Part shown: one piece after another, positions 49,575 through 62,799 of the stretch
Layout: each line of letters starts with the position of its first letter
Position numbering within the stretch: position 1 is the first letter of the stretch
Origin: Centroberyx gerrardi
Taxonomy: Eukaryota > Chordata > Actinopteri > Beryciformes > Berycidae
Direction of reading: 5' to 3'
NCBI RefSeq assembly: GCF_048128805.1
Contig: NC_136010.1
Span: forward strand, 29,513,980-29,577,979
Length of the DNA stretch: 64,000 nt
Made by a program: the position numbers and the translations under genes
The notes under the pieces: generated by a model
What the model saw: only the letters and a program-made list of their open reading frames with translations
Databases searched by the model: none
What the model was told of the DNA's origin: nothing

Positions 49575-51613
49575 ATCAGTAACCCCCCATGCTGAACAGT
49601 AGGTCCTGTACGACTCTGTACCATGCAGCCCGATTCTGAAACTGTCCACTCGCTGTATTTTCCACATGTAAATCATGCTTTATCTTACAAGGCTGTAAGT
49701 GGTTGGCCTCAGAGAATGGCTGACATGCAAGCGGTTGGCCTTTCACTCTCTACGCCTACTGTATCATTTCAAAGATGCACTCCCATTGGTTTGAGCGCTG
49801 CAAGTATTTGTGGTCCTTCTTGGTGAGCCTGATGTTCCTTAAATTCTTGGTTATCTTTAATAGGATAAGTGTCCAGAGAATTGGTTGAGTGCAAAGATAA
49901 TCGCTATGAACTTTTTTTTTAAAATGTTTGTATCTGAAGTTTATTTAAAAACTTTTTCCAGGAATTCCTATGTGGAAAAATATAGTTAGGACACAGGATA
50001 TATCTAGGAAACAGTGATGTAGCAGTAAATTAAATGGGTGGGAAAGCTGTGACTTCCAGTTGAGGATCACCATAAGGCAAACAACCATCACTATACTAAA
50101 AAAAGTCAATTATGTTTTCAGAAAGGCATTCATTTAGGCTTTTATCCCTTTGTAAGACCCTATCGTTATAAAACCTAAAGCAGTTGATCCTACTTACTGT
50201 GATGTAGGCTATACTATGAATTCATCTCATAAGGAGTTATGTTAGGCAAAAATATGGGTAAAGTGAGTTTTAGGTGGGTTCACCCTCCACTATATCCCTG
50301 CTAATAAGATGACTTGAAGACTTAAAGCTCATTTTGGCTTAAGTCCAAGGAGTTGACGCCTGCATGGTGGACTCAGCCCTATTTACTATTCTGAGTTACT
50401 GGGGAGACTGGAGAGAAAGGGGAGGAGTGAGGTACACAGGAGAGAGAGTTGTGTCAAGGCAGCCAGAAATACCCGGAGTAAGTTAAAGCGATTTATGCCT
50501 TCAAAATAAAAGTGCAAAATTTTAAAATAGACTCAAGTCAGAAGACATTCTTCTAAGCTGTGTGGTGTTTGTTTTGTGACTGAGTCTTTCTTTGTGTCAG
50601 GTGTGTCGGTCCACTAAACCCTAAGCTATTGCAGTCACTGCATCTAATATAATTTGCCATCAACTAAACTTCTGGGGACAAAGTGGAACAATGGCTGATG
50701 ACAAGATATTATTGTTATTATTATTATTGTCGGTGTTATTGTTGTTATTATTATAACTTGGTCAATGTGATAAATTATTTTATGTAGGTCACCAAACTCT
50801 CAGGGAACATTGGTTCTGAATGCTCCCCCAATGTGAATTTTCATTTGGTTTCCAAATTTGGAGTTCAGTCCAGATTTCTGGCAATTTTTGATCGACCTTT
50901 ACTCTCTGTTATCATAATAAAAAATTACAAAATCAAAATTGGACTCTCTGATGCTAAGGTATGGAGAGTGCCACACTTTAGCATACCTAATTGATGCCCA
51001 TTTGTCTATAGCAGCCCTGTCTATACATAGTGTATATAGACATACTGCATTTTTCACAGGCCTATATGGCTATGAATATATGATGGGAAAATTACTTTTT
51101 TTGGGGAAAAAAAGTGTTTTAATTTAGATTCATCCTTAAATATAGGCCAAAATATAGGCTACTGAAAAAACAAAACAAAACAAAACAAAACAACGCCATG
51201 CACGTCAATAAGGTTTTTATTTTGAAAGTTGTGACAGGAAGTCTTATATTTTATTCTGGCTAGCTTGACAATTGGTGTCCTGAGCGCTACAAGCGGAGCC
51301 GCACTTTCATTGACGGGGAGCGTCCCGACTTTGCGCACACGGACTGAAGTTACACAGCCTGTCCAGAAAGTTGCTCTATCGACTTACACCGGCACCAGTG
51401 ACCAAGACGCCTATAATGCTCAAGAGAGAGAACAAACAAAGCAAAAAGACCGTCTGGATGTGAAGCTTATGAATTATGGTTTTGACTGTTATTCGCTGAC
51501 TGGGAGTGCGCTCCTCCGGGCTATGGTGGATATATGGTTGACTCAAGACCCTGTAACGTTTTAGTGTTATAATTTGCGTCGGTGGAATTGGTTCATAGCC
51601 ATTGCTTGCAGTG

Positions 51614-53273
51614 ATGGAAAGTCGCATTTTGTTGGCCTGGGTGCTGGTGTGTTCGCTCCTGCGGCCGTCGGCTACACAGAACCCCTTACCTGAAGGAGGT
51701 AAGCCCTGCAGGTGGAGGTCATGGGCGTCAGATGGGTATGGCAAGGCATGGTCACTCTCCATACCTTAGCCTGAGCGAGTCCAAATATGATCTTGTATAG
51801 ATTTTTTTTTTTTTATCATTATAGTCTAATAGAGAGAAATGTGTTTGGAAGCCATGACTGGAAAAAGTCACATCTGGAGAGCATTCAGGACCAATGTTCC
51901 CTCTGAGCTGATAGTTTGATGAGCTTCATTCAATAATTTATCCCATTGACCAAATAATAATATCTGGTTAGTCATCAGTCATTGCTCCACTTTGTCCCCA
52001 GAAATGCAGCCAGTATAAAGTGAATTTGGACGTTTTGGAGGCAAATTATATTAGATGCAGGGACTTGGCCATATATTATGGTTTAGTGAACTGATGCCGC
52101 TGGCTGTCTGGGATTAGGGTGGATCAGGGCGGGGTTGATACTGCACCAGTGTTCTCACTGAAATGGCATGACTCCAGGTATTGCATTGTCAGTGATGAAA
52201 TCCCATAGCCTGCAGCAGTGGTTCCCAAAACGGGGGCCAGGGACCACCCAGGGGTCCTGTAGAGGGCTCCAGGTGGTCCCCAGGTTAATAAGTAATAGGT
52301 AGATTTTATTATTTCATTCATTAGAATATTAGTCCAATGAGAGAACAGAAGAATGGCCAAGTGTGACTGTTTTGATCAGAAGTTTCTGTCTTCCCTACCT
52401 ACAGTTTAAATTATGTTCTAAATCATAATTATATAATAAAAATCCTCTCATATTGGGAGTCACTGGGACAAAATTTGATCGAACAAGAATCTATAACTAT
52501 GACATTTAGGGTACCTTGAAAAGGCATGGGAACCCCTGGCTTACAGTAACTGTTAAGACTGAAGTTCCTTCATCTCACACTTATGAATAGTTGACTGACA
52601 TTTGGGGATCGCACCTTAAAATGTACTCACTGAATATTTATTCTGTTTTTGATACTAATACAGATTTGGTCAGTTGTCATCACAGCAATGCCTATGCATG
52701 CAATAGATCTGTCTGAGAGGCTAAACTTGGTGGTGACACCACTGAGTCTGTTAGTGGGAGCTGATCTTCATGACTGTGATAACATGCTAGCGAGTGCATT
52801 GCTGTCACTCTGCCATTTCCATGAATAGGAACCTGATGAGAAGCAACCAACTTAGTTTACAGTAATTGTGCCTCTTAAACATAGACTTGCTTTGATGCTA
52901 TGATGTCCTAGTAAATCAAAGAACCCCCCCCCCCCAACCCAGTCCCGCAAAATAAGCAGGCTCATGCTCATGAAGAGGCATTGGTAATAAGACTGTGTGT
53001 GGGTCAGAGGATTGTCCTAACTCATCTTGTGTGTTTGACCAAAAAAAAAAAATCTCTCCTATTGTATTTCTTTTCCCAGCACTTCACTCTTATATTATCA
53101 TTCTATGGTCACAGGGATATTGTAAGGACACTAAGGCCCTGACCTTTCCCTTCCTTAATATCGGCTGCTTGTAATTTTGATCATGTAGGAATTGAAGGTC
53201 ATTCTAAGTTCTGGATAAGAGCAGAGCTAAATGCCTAAAATGTAAATGATATGTCTGATCCTCTGCAGCACAT

Positions 53274-53319
<46 letters not shown>

Positions 53320-56300
53320 CACATTTGCACATGTAGCTTTACAATGTTTTAGTGTGAACAGTACAAAAAACATACTTTGTGTGGGCTTCATTCTGTATGT
53401 GTCATGTGTAGTGTCAGACTCATAAAATGTGTGTGCACATGTGTTAGACAGGTTGCAAGACCTGCTGGAGTGTTTTACTAAGGCCATATGAGGTTTCACA
53501 CTTCATTTGTTCACCATCACATCATTCACTGGTACACGGTACTAATAGTATACCAATCAATCTTATTAATCGTGTTTACAAGAACAACAGATTGCATTTA
53601 AAAGCAGATACCTTTCTAGATAACAGTGTACCAGCTACCTCCAGACCTAAACATGTGGTGTAAGATAAACAAATACCTACACACAGGCAGCGGTAGGGGC
53701 TGCATGGAGGCCATATGTGACATGGAGCAGCCCCCTCGCTCCAAAGGAGCTGCTGTGCAAAGTCCAAACAAGACAGATGTAAGAAATTCTTTAGGTGGAG
53801 AGAGAGAAAGGCAGTGTGTGTGCATTTGCGCGTGTATGTGTTTGTTTTGTGTGTGTGTGTGTGTGTGTGTGTGTACACGCCTCACTTCCCTCTCAGCTTT
53901 CAACACCTTTAACTCTTATCAAAACCTGATCTCACGTGTTAAACATTCAGATATTGAAGGGGAAGTACCCAAAGGAAATAATTGTTCCAATACTGTCAAG
54001 TCTCAACAGCATGGATTCATAACTGAGTCAGTGCCTCTAATTGCGCTAATATTTAAAGGTCACAATGTACTGGAGGCAATATTAGGTCATCATCTCTGTC
54101 TGTCTGTCTGTCTCGCACTCTCTCGCACATATTCTTTTTTTTCATCTCTCCTGAAACGTTGCTCTCGACAACTGAAGATCGTTTTCTCCAGTCAAATACT
54201 ATCTCTCTTGCTGCTGCTTCTTTCTTCCCCTGTCTCTCTCTCTGCTCTGAGCGTATATGGCCATCCAGCATTCCTCCTCATCTCTCAAATGGAACTGCCA
54301 ATACACTGCCCCCCCCCTACTCTTTCTCTCTTTCACGCCCTTTATTCCCTCTTGTCCCACCTCCTGCCTCCCCTCCTTCTCTTTCTACCACTAATACCCA
54401 GCAGCTACTGTTTTCCCTCCCTCCTATCCTTCACCCTTGGCATTCATTTGCAACTTTGCTTCTGTTACAAACTATGGAAAATTGGCAAAAAATCTTCTGT
54501 TTTGCTCAGTGCATGAATGTTTTGCCTTTTATCCACCCACTGCTTCTTAAGTTATCATGACGCTGCCATCTCTCCTTCAAGTTTATGTTTGTTTTGATCT
54601 ATTATCGCCACTGTAATTACTCGTTTCTCACTCGCTTCCCCCCTTACACCCATTCGAATCTCGCCTCTCATTTTTCTCCGCTGCTTTCATGCTGAAAACA
54701 TTCCCTATAAAGGTTTTAATGACTGTGTGACTGTGTTGTTCCAAGGAGGTGGATGCTGAAAGGGAGGGAGATTCCAAGTGTGTGCCTGTCTGTGTGCAGC
54801 ATGAGAGGGGACCTGTGGAAAAAGTTGAGGCAGGGAAAGGAATCAGAGAGTGAGAAAAGTGGATAAGTGTCTTGTTCAGTGAATTTTTCCCACATCAGCA
54901 TCACAAGGTTGTAACTACTGGAATTGTACTTATCCTTTTATGTGTGGGTGGCTTTTATAAATAATGACTTTGACACTTCTTACTGGCTGTTTGTAGGTGT
55001 ACCAAAAATACCACAATGTTTCCTATTCACCCAAATAATTATCCCATTTCTGTCGAGAGTATCTCGCAGTGGAATGATGCAACGTGTTTTTCAATGCTTG
55101 ATCTGTAGGGATGGGACAATATATCGAAATTCAATATATCGTGATACAGAAATGTGACAATACGTATCGTGGAGCAGAAAAATGTATCGCGATATTAGTT
55201 CCATTTTATTCTGCTGTAGTAATCACAAATGAGACGCTTGCCCATCACATTTTCACAAGCTGTCCATCCAAATTATATCATTTGCACTTTGTAATGACAT
55301 TTTTAAATTGTTGTTTACAGTCTAGCAAGCCAATGTCATTGCTAGAAAGATTTGTGGCTCAGAAATAAACATAATTCTGTACATAACTTTTATTACATCG
55401 TATTTTGTATTGTTGTATCGAATCCCTATTGATCTGCATAGTAATAATCTCATTGATGATGCCCACATGTTTTGTTAACAATTCTTTATTCTTTCCCACA
55501 GTGCTGAACTGTTGTGAGGGTGACGTCCTCTTCTTACTGGATTCCTCAGGGAGCGTCTCCTCCTATGAGCACTCCCGTATGCTCACCTTCCTGTCTGAGC
55601 TTCTCCTCCCCTTCTCATTGGAAGAGGACCAGGTGAGAGTGGGACTTCTGCAGGTGGGCACCCAACCACGCCTGGAGTTCGGGTTTGAAACCCACAATAC
55701 CCAAAGTGGCCTCCAGGGGGCTTTGAGGAACACCAAACCTCTCAGAGGGGACACCAACACAGAAGAAGCTCTGAGAATGGCTAAGGACTGGGTGCTGAGA
55801 CCCGGGGCGGCGGGTGGGGCCAGGGCGGAGCTACCGCGAGTGCTGGTGTGGTTGACGGATGGGGTGAAACCGGGCGATGTGATTGGACCAATGGCCGAGT
55901 TGCGTGAGGAGGGTGTGGCCGTGCTGGTGGTGTCCACTGGGCACAGCAACTACCAGGTGTTGCGGCAGGTGGTGAGCCCACCCGTGGAGGACCACCTGTA
56001 CTTTGTGGACATCGATGATATGAGTATCATCACAGATGACTTACGGGATGCCATCATTGGTGAGTATGAGCACTGGTATGTGTGGGTGGGGGCATGGGTG
56101 GTGGTGGTTAACTGGTGAATCTTGAGGTTTATATTAGTCACCTCCCAAAATGACGTAGTCCACATGATGCCATCATTGGTGTATTTTCAGGGCACCCCCT
56201 GTCTGACATACTTGTCAATGTTGCTCTAAGTACTTGGTATTAAGACAACTTACACTATGTATCATGTCAAATTCCTGGCCAGTTTCAGCTCAATATAATT

Positions 56301-59004
56301 TAGGTTCAAGAAATAAAGTTCACGATGGAGATAGATAAAAGATAAATTAAGCTGCATTATGCATGTGTTCCATTCGATTCCATTCAGACAGCTACAATCC
56401 CACTACTTGCCTGCCACTCATACCCAAAAGTATGTGTCTGTGCTTCTCCCTAATTCCACACATGCTCCTGAAGACAGTAGGGCTAAAAAGGAAGTTGGCG
56501 CAGTAACAGGTTGTGTGTGTGTGTGTGCGCGAGAGTAAGATTCACTGTAATGAGATAGGGGGATCTATTAATGGATTAATGATTCAACTTCCCCTTCTGC
56601 ATCTCCCCCACTATGTCAGACATTGATATATATATATATCTATATATATATATAGATATATATATATATAGACCAGGGGGGTAGCCTATTTCTCTGGCCA
56701 GATTGGGTAACAGCCATAACACTCACAAGGGGCACTTCAGAAATAATATAGTATATAGCTATATGACATGATGCATAAAGTAAATATGGGTTGTTTACAG
56801 CATAGGAGAAATGAACTAATCCTTTTGCTGAGTGCCTAAGGATCCTATCACAGACATCAATACCTCTCTTGGGTTTGTTAGTTTGTTGCAGGGCCTAACT
56901 GGGTTAGCTATTTCAAGTTGTCTTATTGCAGGGGTTATGAATGCATTCGGAAACCCAAGGCTGTCTGTGTCTGTCTACGTGGGTGGCTGTCTGAAGCCGA
57001 GGCATTTTTAGCGCTCTGTCTAGTGTTCTTCCCTCCTCCCTTTCTGTCTTTCTTTGCAAGAACTTTTTGCTTCATCTTGTCATGTTAAGCCCCAGATGCA
57101 TGCCGTCTTCACATTAGCCTTCACATTAGTTGCAGTAACTTCATCCTTCTTCATCCTGCCTCACCCCAATAGAGATCATCCGGGCTGAGCGACTCCAAAT
57201 CCAAGACGTCTCCACCAACTCTGCCACGCTCCAGTGGCGACCGGTTCTGTCTGGTTTGACAGGCTACTATGTGGTCCGGTATGGGCCACTTCCGACAGGA
57301 GGAGCGGGAGGCGGTGGAGTAGGTGGAACTGGTACCAGTCCAAGCACCAGTGGTAGTCAATACCAGAGACTAGCCCGACCTGCAGATTCCAGTACTGCCA
57401 AGCTGACGGGCCTGAAGCCTGATACCACCTATATTGCCACACTGACCCCAGAGTCAAATGAACAAGTGTTGAACACTCTCTCTGTCACCTTCTCAACAAA
57501 GCCAGGTTGGTTTAGATACCATTCGCACATTTGGTCATAATCCATAACTATGTGCTTATTTTGCTGTATACTCTTAGCAAATCTTTTCATCCATTGACAA
57601 AATTGAAATGAAAGAAATATAACCCAGCAACTAATGGTTGCTATTCTTCTCTACTCAGATTATCTTTTGTTGCATTACTTGCTCAATGTTTTTTTCATCT
57701 CCCCAATCTCCTACCAGAGGTGCTGAGCCCAGCTGTGGTAACTGTCTCTGAGTCAGGGCTAACCAGTGTGAGAGTGAGCTGGGGTCCTCTCCAGCCAGAG
57801 TCGGTCAGAAGTTACCACATTGAATACTCTGCCCTGCCCAGCGGCGAACTCCACACTGTCACAGTGGGGCGAGGGCAAAACTCCACACTCCTCAAGAACC
57901 TCCAACCAGATACCACTTACTTGGTCACCGTTAGTGCCCAGCACTCCTCTGGCAAGGAAAGGGCCATGTCTGTGAAAGTGTGCACTCGGGAAGGTGAGTT
58001 GCATGGTGGTAAATGCGGTCTAAGATGGAAAACAGGGATCCGTTTACTAGACACTAATACTAATCCTTAACCGAAATAGGGTGGGGTACACAGCCTAATC
58101 CTTTTTTTGGATCTTAAATTTCAGCTTGTTACTGTCATTCCAGACTTGAGTAACCTAAGGGGTTTGAGTACAATCGCACTATTATATTCTTTATGCTTTA
58201 CTTTACCAAGCCATACCAGTGAGTTCTATTACAGCGATTCTGTTTTCCTTTAGCTTCCACTTTTTTCCTCTTCTTCATACGCATTTCCTTTTATTTTTTC
58301 TCTCATTCTCTTTCCTTCTGAAATTCATTCTGCCTCCTTCCTCTCTGCTCTCTCTCCAACCTGTTCCTTCATTTCCAGTGATGCCTGCCTTGGCGGACCT
58401 CCAGCTGACTACAGTTGGTAGCGACTCAGTCCAGGTTGATTGGAAGGGTGGTGTGGCCGGTCTGAGGGGCTACTGGCTCACCTGGGAGGGACAGGAAGGC
58501 CAACGTGGGTCTCTCTCCAGCCAGCGCTCCTCCCTCTATTTGCCCCCCAACTCCCTGTCAACTCGCCTCACACACCTTCCCCCTTCCACCAGAGTGTGTG
58601 TGTCACCTGTCTACCAGACAGCGCGGGGAGAGGGACTGTGTTGCACAGCACAGTTTCACTCAGGTTGGTGGTGACAGGGCATGTGGTCATTTCAGTTCAG
58701 ACTGTGACATTTCTGTGTTGTAGCTGAGCGCAAACAGTGGTAAAACGTGGTTTTCTGACCACCAGGAGCAACTCTTTGAACTCTGATCCAATTTAAAAAC
58801 AGAAACACATTTTATATTTGAGTGCAAAGTATCTCCAAACTAATGGCATGTGTTGTCTACTGGTAGTTTCCATGGATACAAGATAATACATAACATAATA
58901 TGATATTGCCATGCCTTTTGACGTGTCGTATAAATGTGAATGACTCAATAGCTGTTTTCTCCCTCTGTCCTCTAGATGCATTAGTATATGGCTACAGATC
59001 ATAG
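51614..59004 (+). CDS. vwa1: von Willebrand factor A domain-containing protein 1-like (VWA + three FN3)
   Basis: A secreted extracellular-matrix protein (WARP in mammals). Six exons: 51614-51698, 55502-56059, 57173-57505, 57718-57993, 58379-58663, 58976-59004; 1566 nt, 521 aa. Exon 1 encodes a signal peptide (LLAWVLVCSLL). Exon 2 is a whole VWA domain with an intact metal-binding MIDAS: DSSGS at 42-46, the Thr in GDTNTEEAL, and Asp in VWLTDG. ELREEGVAVLVVSTG and LYFVDIDDMSII match human VWA1. Exons 3, 4 and 5 each encode one FN3 domain; the first has a Gly-rich insert (GGAGGGGVGGTG). Human VWA1 has two FN3 domains as I recall, so the third (about 419-511) is unusual. All introns are phase 1, the class that allows domain duplication. 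The last exon adds only DALVYGYRS; reading through the exon 5 donor would instead end GWW at 58674. A paralogue of vwa1 is possible. Confidence 0.82.
52216..52543. mobile_element. hAT-like MITE in vwa1 intron 1
   Basis: Left end CAGTGGTTCCCAAAACGGGG and right end ATGGGAACCCCTG are inverted repeats. The 8-mers at the edges, GCCTGCAG and GCTTACAG, match at 6 of 8 and may be an old target-site duplication. Confidence 0.65.
53276..53318. repeat. (GT)n microsatellite in vwa1 intron 1
   Basis: About 21 uninterrupted GT units. A shorter GT run lies at 53847-53873. Confidence 0.95.
55106..55428. mobile_element. 323-bp hAT-like MITE with perfect 8-bp TSD, next to vwa1 exon 2
   Basis: TAGGGATGGGACAATATATCG at the left and TATCGAATCCCTA at the right. 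TTGATCTG flanks it exactly at 55098-55105 and 55429-55436. Internal ATATCG words are repeated and inverted. Its right edge is only 73 bp before vwa1 exon 2. Confidence 0.9.
56621..56672. repeat. (AT)n tract in vwa1 intron 2
   Basis: TATATATATCTATATATATA-like sequence that is also self-complementary. Confidence 0.9.
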
Positions 59005-60004
59005 CACCACTGGACTGAAGGTGCACCATACCAAACATGGAGGGATGATGAAGAGAAGAATGCAGACTTTCATCCATAATTCTTTTTCATGCTCTATGGA
59101 TATCATCCAGAGGAGATGTGTGGTTTGGCTTACTGAGCACTCATGTGGAAGCCATAGACACTTATGAGTGGTCTGGGACAAAATGGCCAAATGCCGATTG
59201 CTACAACCTGCAACACAGAGAGGACTATATGCTTTCCCCATTTACATTGTCTCATATGTTTTACACATAATCAAGTTGTACAATGCTTTAGTTTGTTTAA
59301 GATACAAGCTTAAGATATAAGCTTAAGATAAAGCAAGAGAATTCTTAGGTCTGCTTTGCAGAACCAAAGTAGAGCACGCTGGGAATGTTGGAGGGTTTAT
59401 GTGGCTTGTTTTGGAGAAAAGCTTTGCACCATATGTGGTTCTCATGCCTAAATCAGCATTTTTTTTCAAATCCACTAACACGCAAAGAACATCTGATTTA
59501 CATTTATAATGAATAATATAACTTTGAATACTTATGACTTCTCTTTTGTGACACATGCTTGGTACCATTACTTGTGTGTGCAGAGTGAAGTGCTACTGTA
59601 CAACGGGGCAAATGAACACACAATCCCTAATAACAGAGGATCTTCAGGATTGCTTTGAACTTTTGAAAAATTACAAACAGACCAACCACACTCAAACTAC
59701 AGAGAGATGCTACATTTGGTGCAGATGTTTGTAACTGAAGTTGTCTTGCAATGGTCTCTGGATATAGATCCATAATTCATATATACTAATCAATGGACAT
59801 GTAAGTTAAAGGATTAATAGGTTACACTTTTTACAGACATGCTGTTTTCATCAAAACACTGAGTCTGTTTTTAAACAAGTCTTTGCTGCCCCCCTATGGA
59901 AACTGTCCTCCCAAGCTTGTAGCTGATCTCTGTTTGTTGATATCCTCCCAGAGCAAATGTATTTTATGGTTGTAAACCACTACTGAAATTTAACATGAAT
60001 TTGC

Positions 60005-60010
60005 AATAAA
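60005..60010 (+). terminator. vwa1: vwa1 polyadenylation signal
   Basis: AATAAA lies about 1.0 kb after the vwa1 stop in AT-rich, non-coding sequence. It is the first good AATAAA on this strand. Confidence 0.55.
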
Positions 60011-60886
60011 GACCATTATAACAATTTGATTATACTTACTGTAGTTTGCCTAATTAGTAAGACCTAACATCACTGACTGAGACTCCATCTTGTTACACAA
60101 ATTCAAGTTAAAGCTGCAATCCAGCCTTGTATTCACCATGCAAATCTGGGGGATCTACACTTAGTGTATAAAATATTAAAACCACCTTCCTAACATTGAG
60201 TTGCCCAATCTATTTTGCAATTGCCACAAAAACATTTTTTTTAAAATGTTAAACTGTCTCCTTCCTTTGATGTACATTTCCCATTCGTGACTGAAGTGGA
60301 TTAAATAAGTGAAATCGTTAATGCATTATCAGCTTTCACCTAGATTTACTTGGTTAGTATATTTTATGGAAAGAGCCAGTGGTCCTAACATTTTGTACAC
60401 AGTATACTGTATATAGGTATTTTCTGTAAGGGCTACCTGTTTATTAATGTTTGCCACAGATTAGGCCTTTTAACTACACTATCAGAAAATCAACACAAAT
60501 ATCTAATTTTTTATACTATACTATTTGATTTTCATGGAAGAGAATCAACAATCCATCTTAACTATTTGATGCATGTTGATGTGCTCTCATTTTAGTCGAC
60601 TGCATAACATAAGGTATTCATCATCAATTAATCAGCAAACACTGAACTCAAATTTTCTTATAATGTAAAGTGAGCAATGGATGGGCTGACAATCTGTGAA
60701 AATACAACACTTTGATCAATATAGGCCTACTTGCAATAGCAACAGGCGTTGCCATACAATTAACAATGAACACTCATTTGCTGTAACCAGTATTGATTTT
60801 CAACTTGCATACATCTTAGTGAAATTGATTAGTGCATTGAGGGGAGCCTCCTCATCAAATGTCTCCTCAATAGAGATCTTATGTCT

Positions 60887-61300
60887 AATAGGGCTGCACG
60901 ATTATGGCAAAAATCATAATCACGATTATTTTGATTGATATTGAGATCACGATTATTTAACACGATTACTCATTGACTTTGGGAACATCATGCATTTATT
61001 GAACTTTTAAAAAAACCCCACTGGATTTCTTTGAACTTTAAATATAATTGAACTGAAAAACAAAGAAATAAATGCAAATAAATAAATAAAAGTAAAAAAA
61101 ATGAGATAAATAAATAACTAAAATAAATAATATATAAAAAATAAATAACACTGACTATGTTGTTGTGCACTGTCACAACCTACTGCAAAATATTCAACAT
61201 ATTGGTAAACTATATCTCTATATTCTTTCAGTCACTTAGTCAGTCAGGTAACAGAGGCACCTGACTGACTGATGTCGCATCACATCACGTCTGTAATTTC
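60887..61300. mobile_element. Left end of a TAGGGCTGCACGATT-type element
   Basis: TAGGGCTGCACGATTATGGC followed by ATAATCACGATTATTTTG is a sequence I recognise as the end of a common fish hAT-like element. No matching inverted right end (CGTGCAGCCCTA) is seen before 64000. The copy is either truncated or extends past the window. Its right limit here is arbitrary. Confidence 0.55.
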
Positions 61301-61734
61301 GGGTCTCGCGGTGTGAAAACAAAAGTGAAACTTAACATTCCACAGTCAGTAACGGGGATTTGCCGGCAGTCGTTTTCGCTGCCCTACTGACTTTAACGGT
61401 AGGTGACTTTAACGTTACCTTGCGGTATTTAAGTAACGTTAGTGGAATTAGGTAATTTAACCGTGTCGCAGTGCTTCAGTGCAATTGAACACGCACCATG
61501 GGTCTGTACAGTGTTTCCACACCAATGATTTTTTTTTTACCTTTCCTGTCGACCAACGGCTCTCTTTCTGTCATCTTCTACCAAGGAAGGTTTAAAAATA
61601 AACTGAGAAACGCGCCGGCCTATGGGGCCATTATTGTAGCAAAACTATTTGCAAATGTGTGTGGAGAGTTGTGTAACTGTATCTTAATCCGTGTGTGCGT
61701 AATCAGATTTGTAAATGTGTAAAAGAATCTCTAA

Positions 61735-61985
61735 ATGCATACCGAGATTTGTGAATGTGTACAGGAATCTGCAAATGTGTATTCAGAATCCGTGTGTGCG
61801 TAATCAGATTTGTAAATGTGTAAAAACATCTCCAAATCTGTATTCAGATTTGCAAGTGTATTGAGATTTGTAAATGTGTAGACAAATCTGTAAATGCATA
61901 CATAAATCTGTAAATGTGTAGACAAATCTGTAAATGCGTACATAAATCTGTAAATGCGTACATCAATCTGTAAATGCGTACATAG
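61735..61985. repeat. Minisatellite, ~20-24-bp units
   Basis: Units like AATCTGTAAATGCGTACAT and AATCTGTAAATGTGTAGAC alternate about ten times. Related single words (GCAAATGTGTGTGGAGA) occur on both sides, near 61650 and 62130, suggesting the array grew inside a larger repeat. Confidence 0.85.
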
Positions 61986-62324
61986 ATATTAATGGCTGAA
62001 AAGTTTAAGTATTTTGCTCCAAGAGCTGGAAATACAGACAAGTCATCAGTTACAACTCAGGCAGGCCTCTCAATTGGCTGTGCTTTTACACGTGACTTTT
62101 GCTACACTTCTGCCGTGGCAGAGATCTGCAAATGTGTGTGGAGATTTGTCTGTACCGCTCTGCCCACACTGTGCCTCAGTAGCTATACAGCCTACATACC
62201 ACCAGGCGGCGGTAGCACCCAATGATTTTAAGCGTGACATTGCTGGGCTGGGTAGTTTATGGCTGCAGTTGTGCCGATGCAAGGCAGACTATAGGGCCAC
62301 TGTAAAGTAAAAAAAAAATCTAAG

Positions 62325-62510
62325 ATTTCGAGAATAAAGTCAAAATATTACGAGAATAAAGTCGTAATTTTGAGAATAAAAGTCAAAATATTACGAGAAT
62401 AAAAGTCGAAATATTACGAGAATAATATCGTAATATTTCGAGAATAAAGTCGTAACATTTCAAGAATAAAGTCAGAATATTTCGAGAAAAAAGTCGAAAT
62501 ATACTATCAG
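62325..62510. repeat. Minisatellite with AGAATAAAGTCGAAATATTACG-like units
   Basis: About eight units of roughly 20-22 bp around GAGAATAAAGTC. Similar arrays are common in teleost DNA. Confidence 0.85.
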
Positions 62511-62582
62511 CAGTAAGGACCTGACAGAGAGAGAAGAGGAGCAGTTCACTCCGAAGAGTTTGGGGAGTTGTCAAAGTTGTCA

Positions 62583-62799
62583 GTTTATAAATAAATACGG
62601 GAATTAAAACAAAGGTAAATAAATACAGAAGCAAATTAAAACAGAAATATAAATTTATGTCACATTTTATCAATGAATTAATGCCTACATTTATTTTTAA
62701 TATTATTTTTGGTGCATTTAATGGCATATTAATTTATTTATTGAGTCATTTATTTATTTATTTATTTATTTTTGATTTTGGCAGTTACGGTCCTCCATA
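62583..62799. mobile_element. Solo right end of the TATGGAGG transposon family
   Basis: From 62583 the sequence repeats the AT-rich TIR of the 19161-23426 element and ends GGCAGTTACGGTCCTCCATA. About 95 bp near 62657-62735 are not in the other copy. No left end is present. Confidence 0.75.

Noticed and set aside
51265-51564. 99-codon open frame just before vwa1
   Set aside because: It lies in the likely vwa1 promoter/5' UTR, has no homology I recognise, and is in a different frame from the vwa1 start.
53626-54516. Plus-strand open frame of 296 codons in vwa1 intron 1
   Set aside because: It crosses a GT microsatellite and CT-rich DNA, has low complexity and no recognisable domain, and lies inside an intron.
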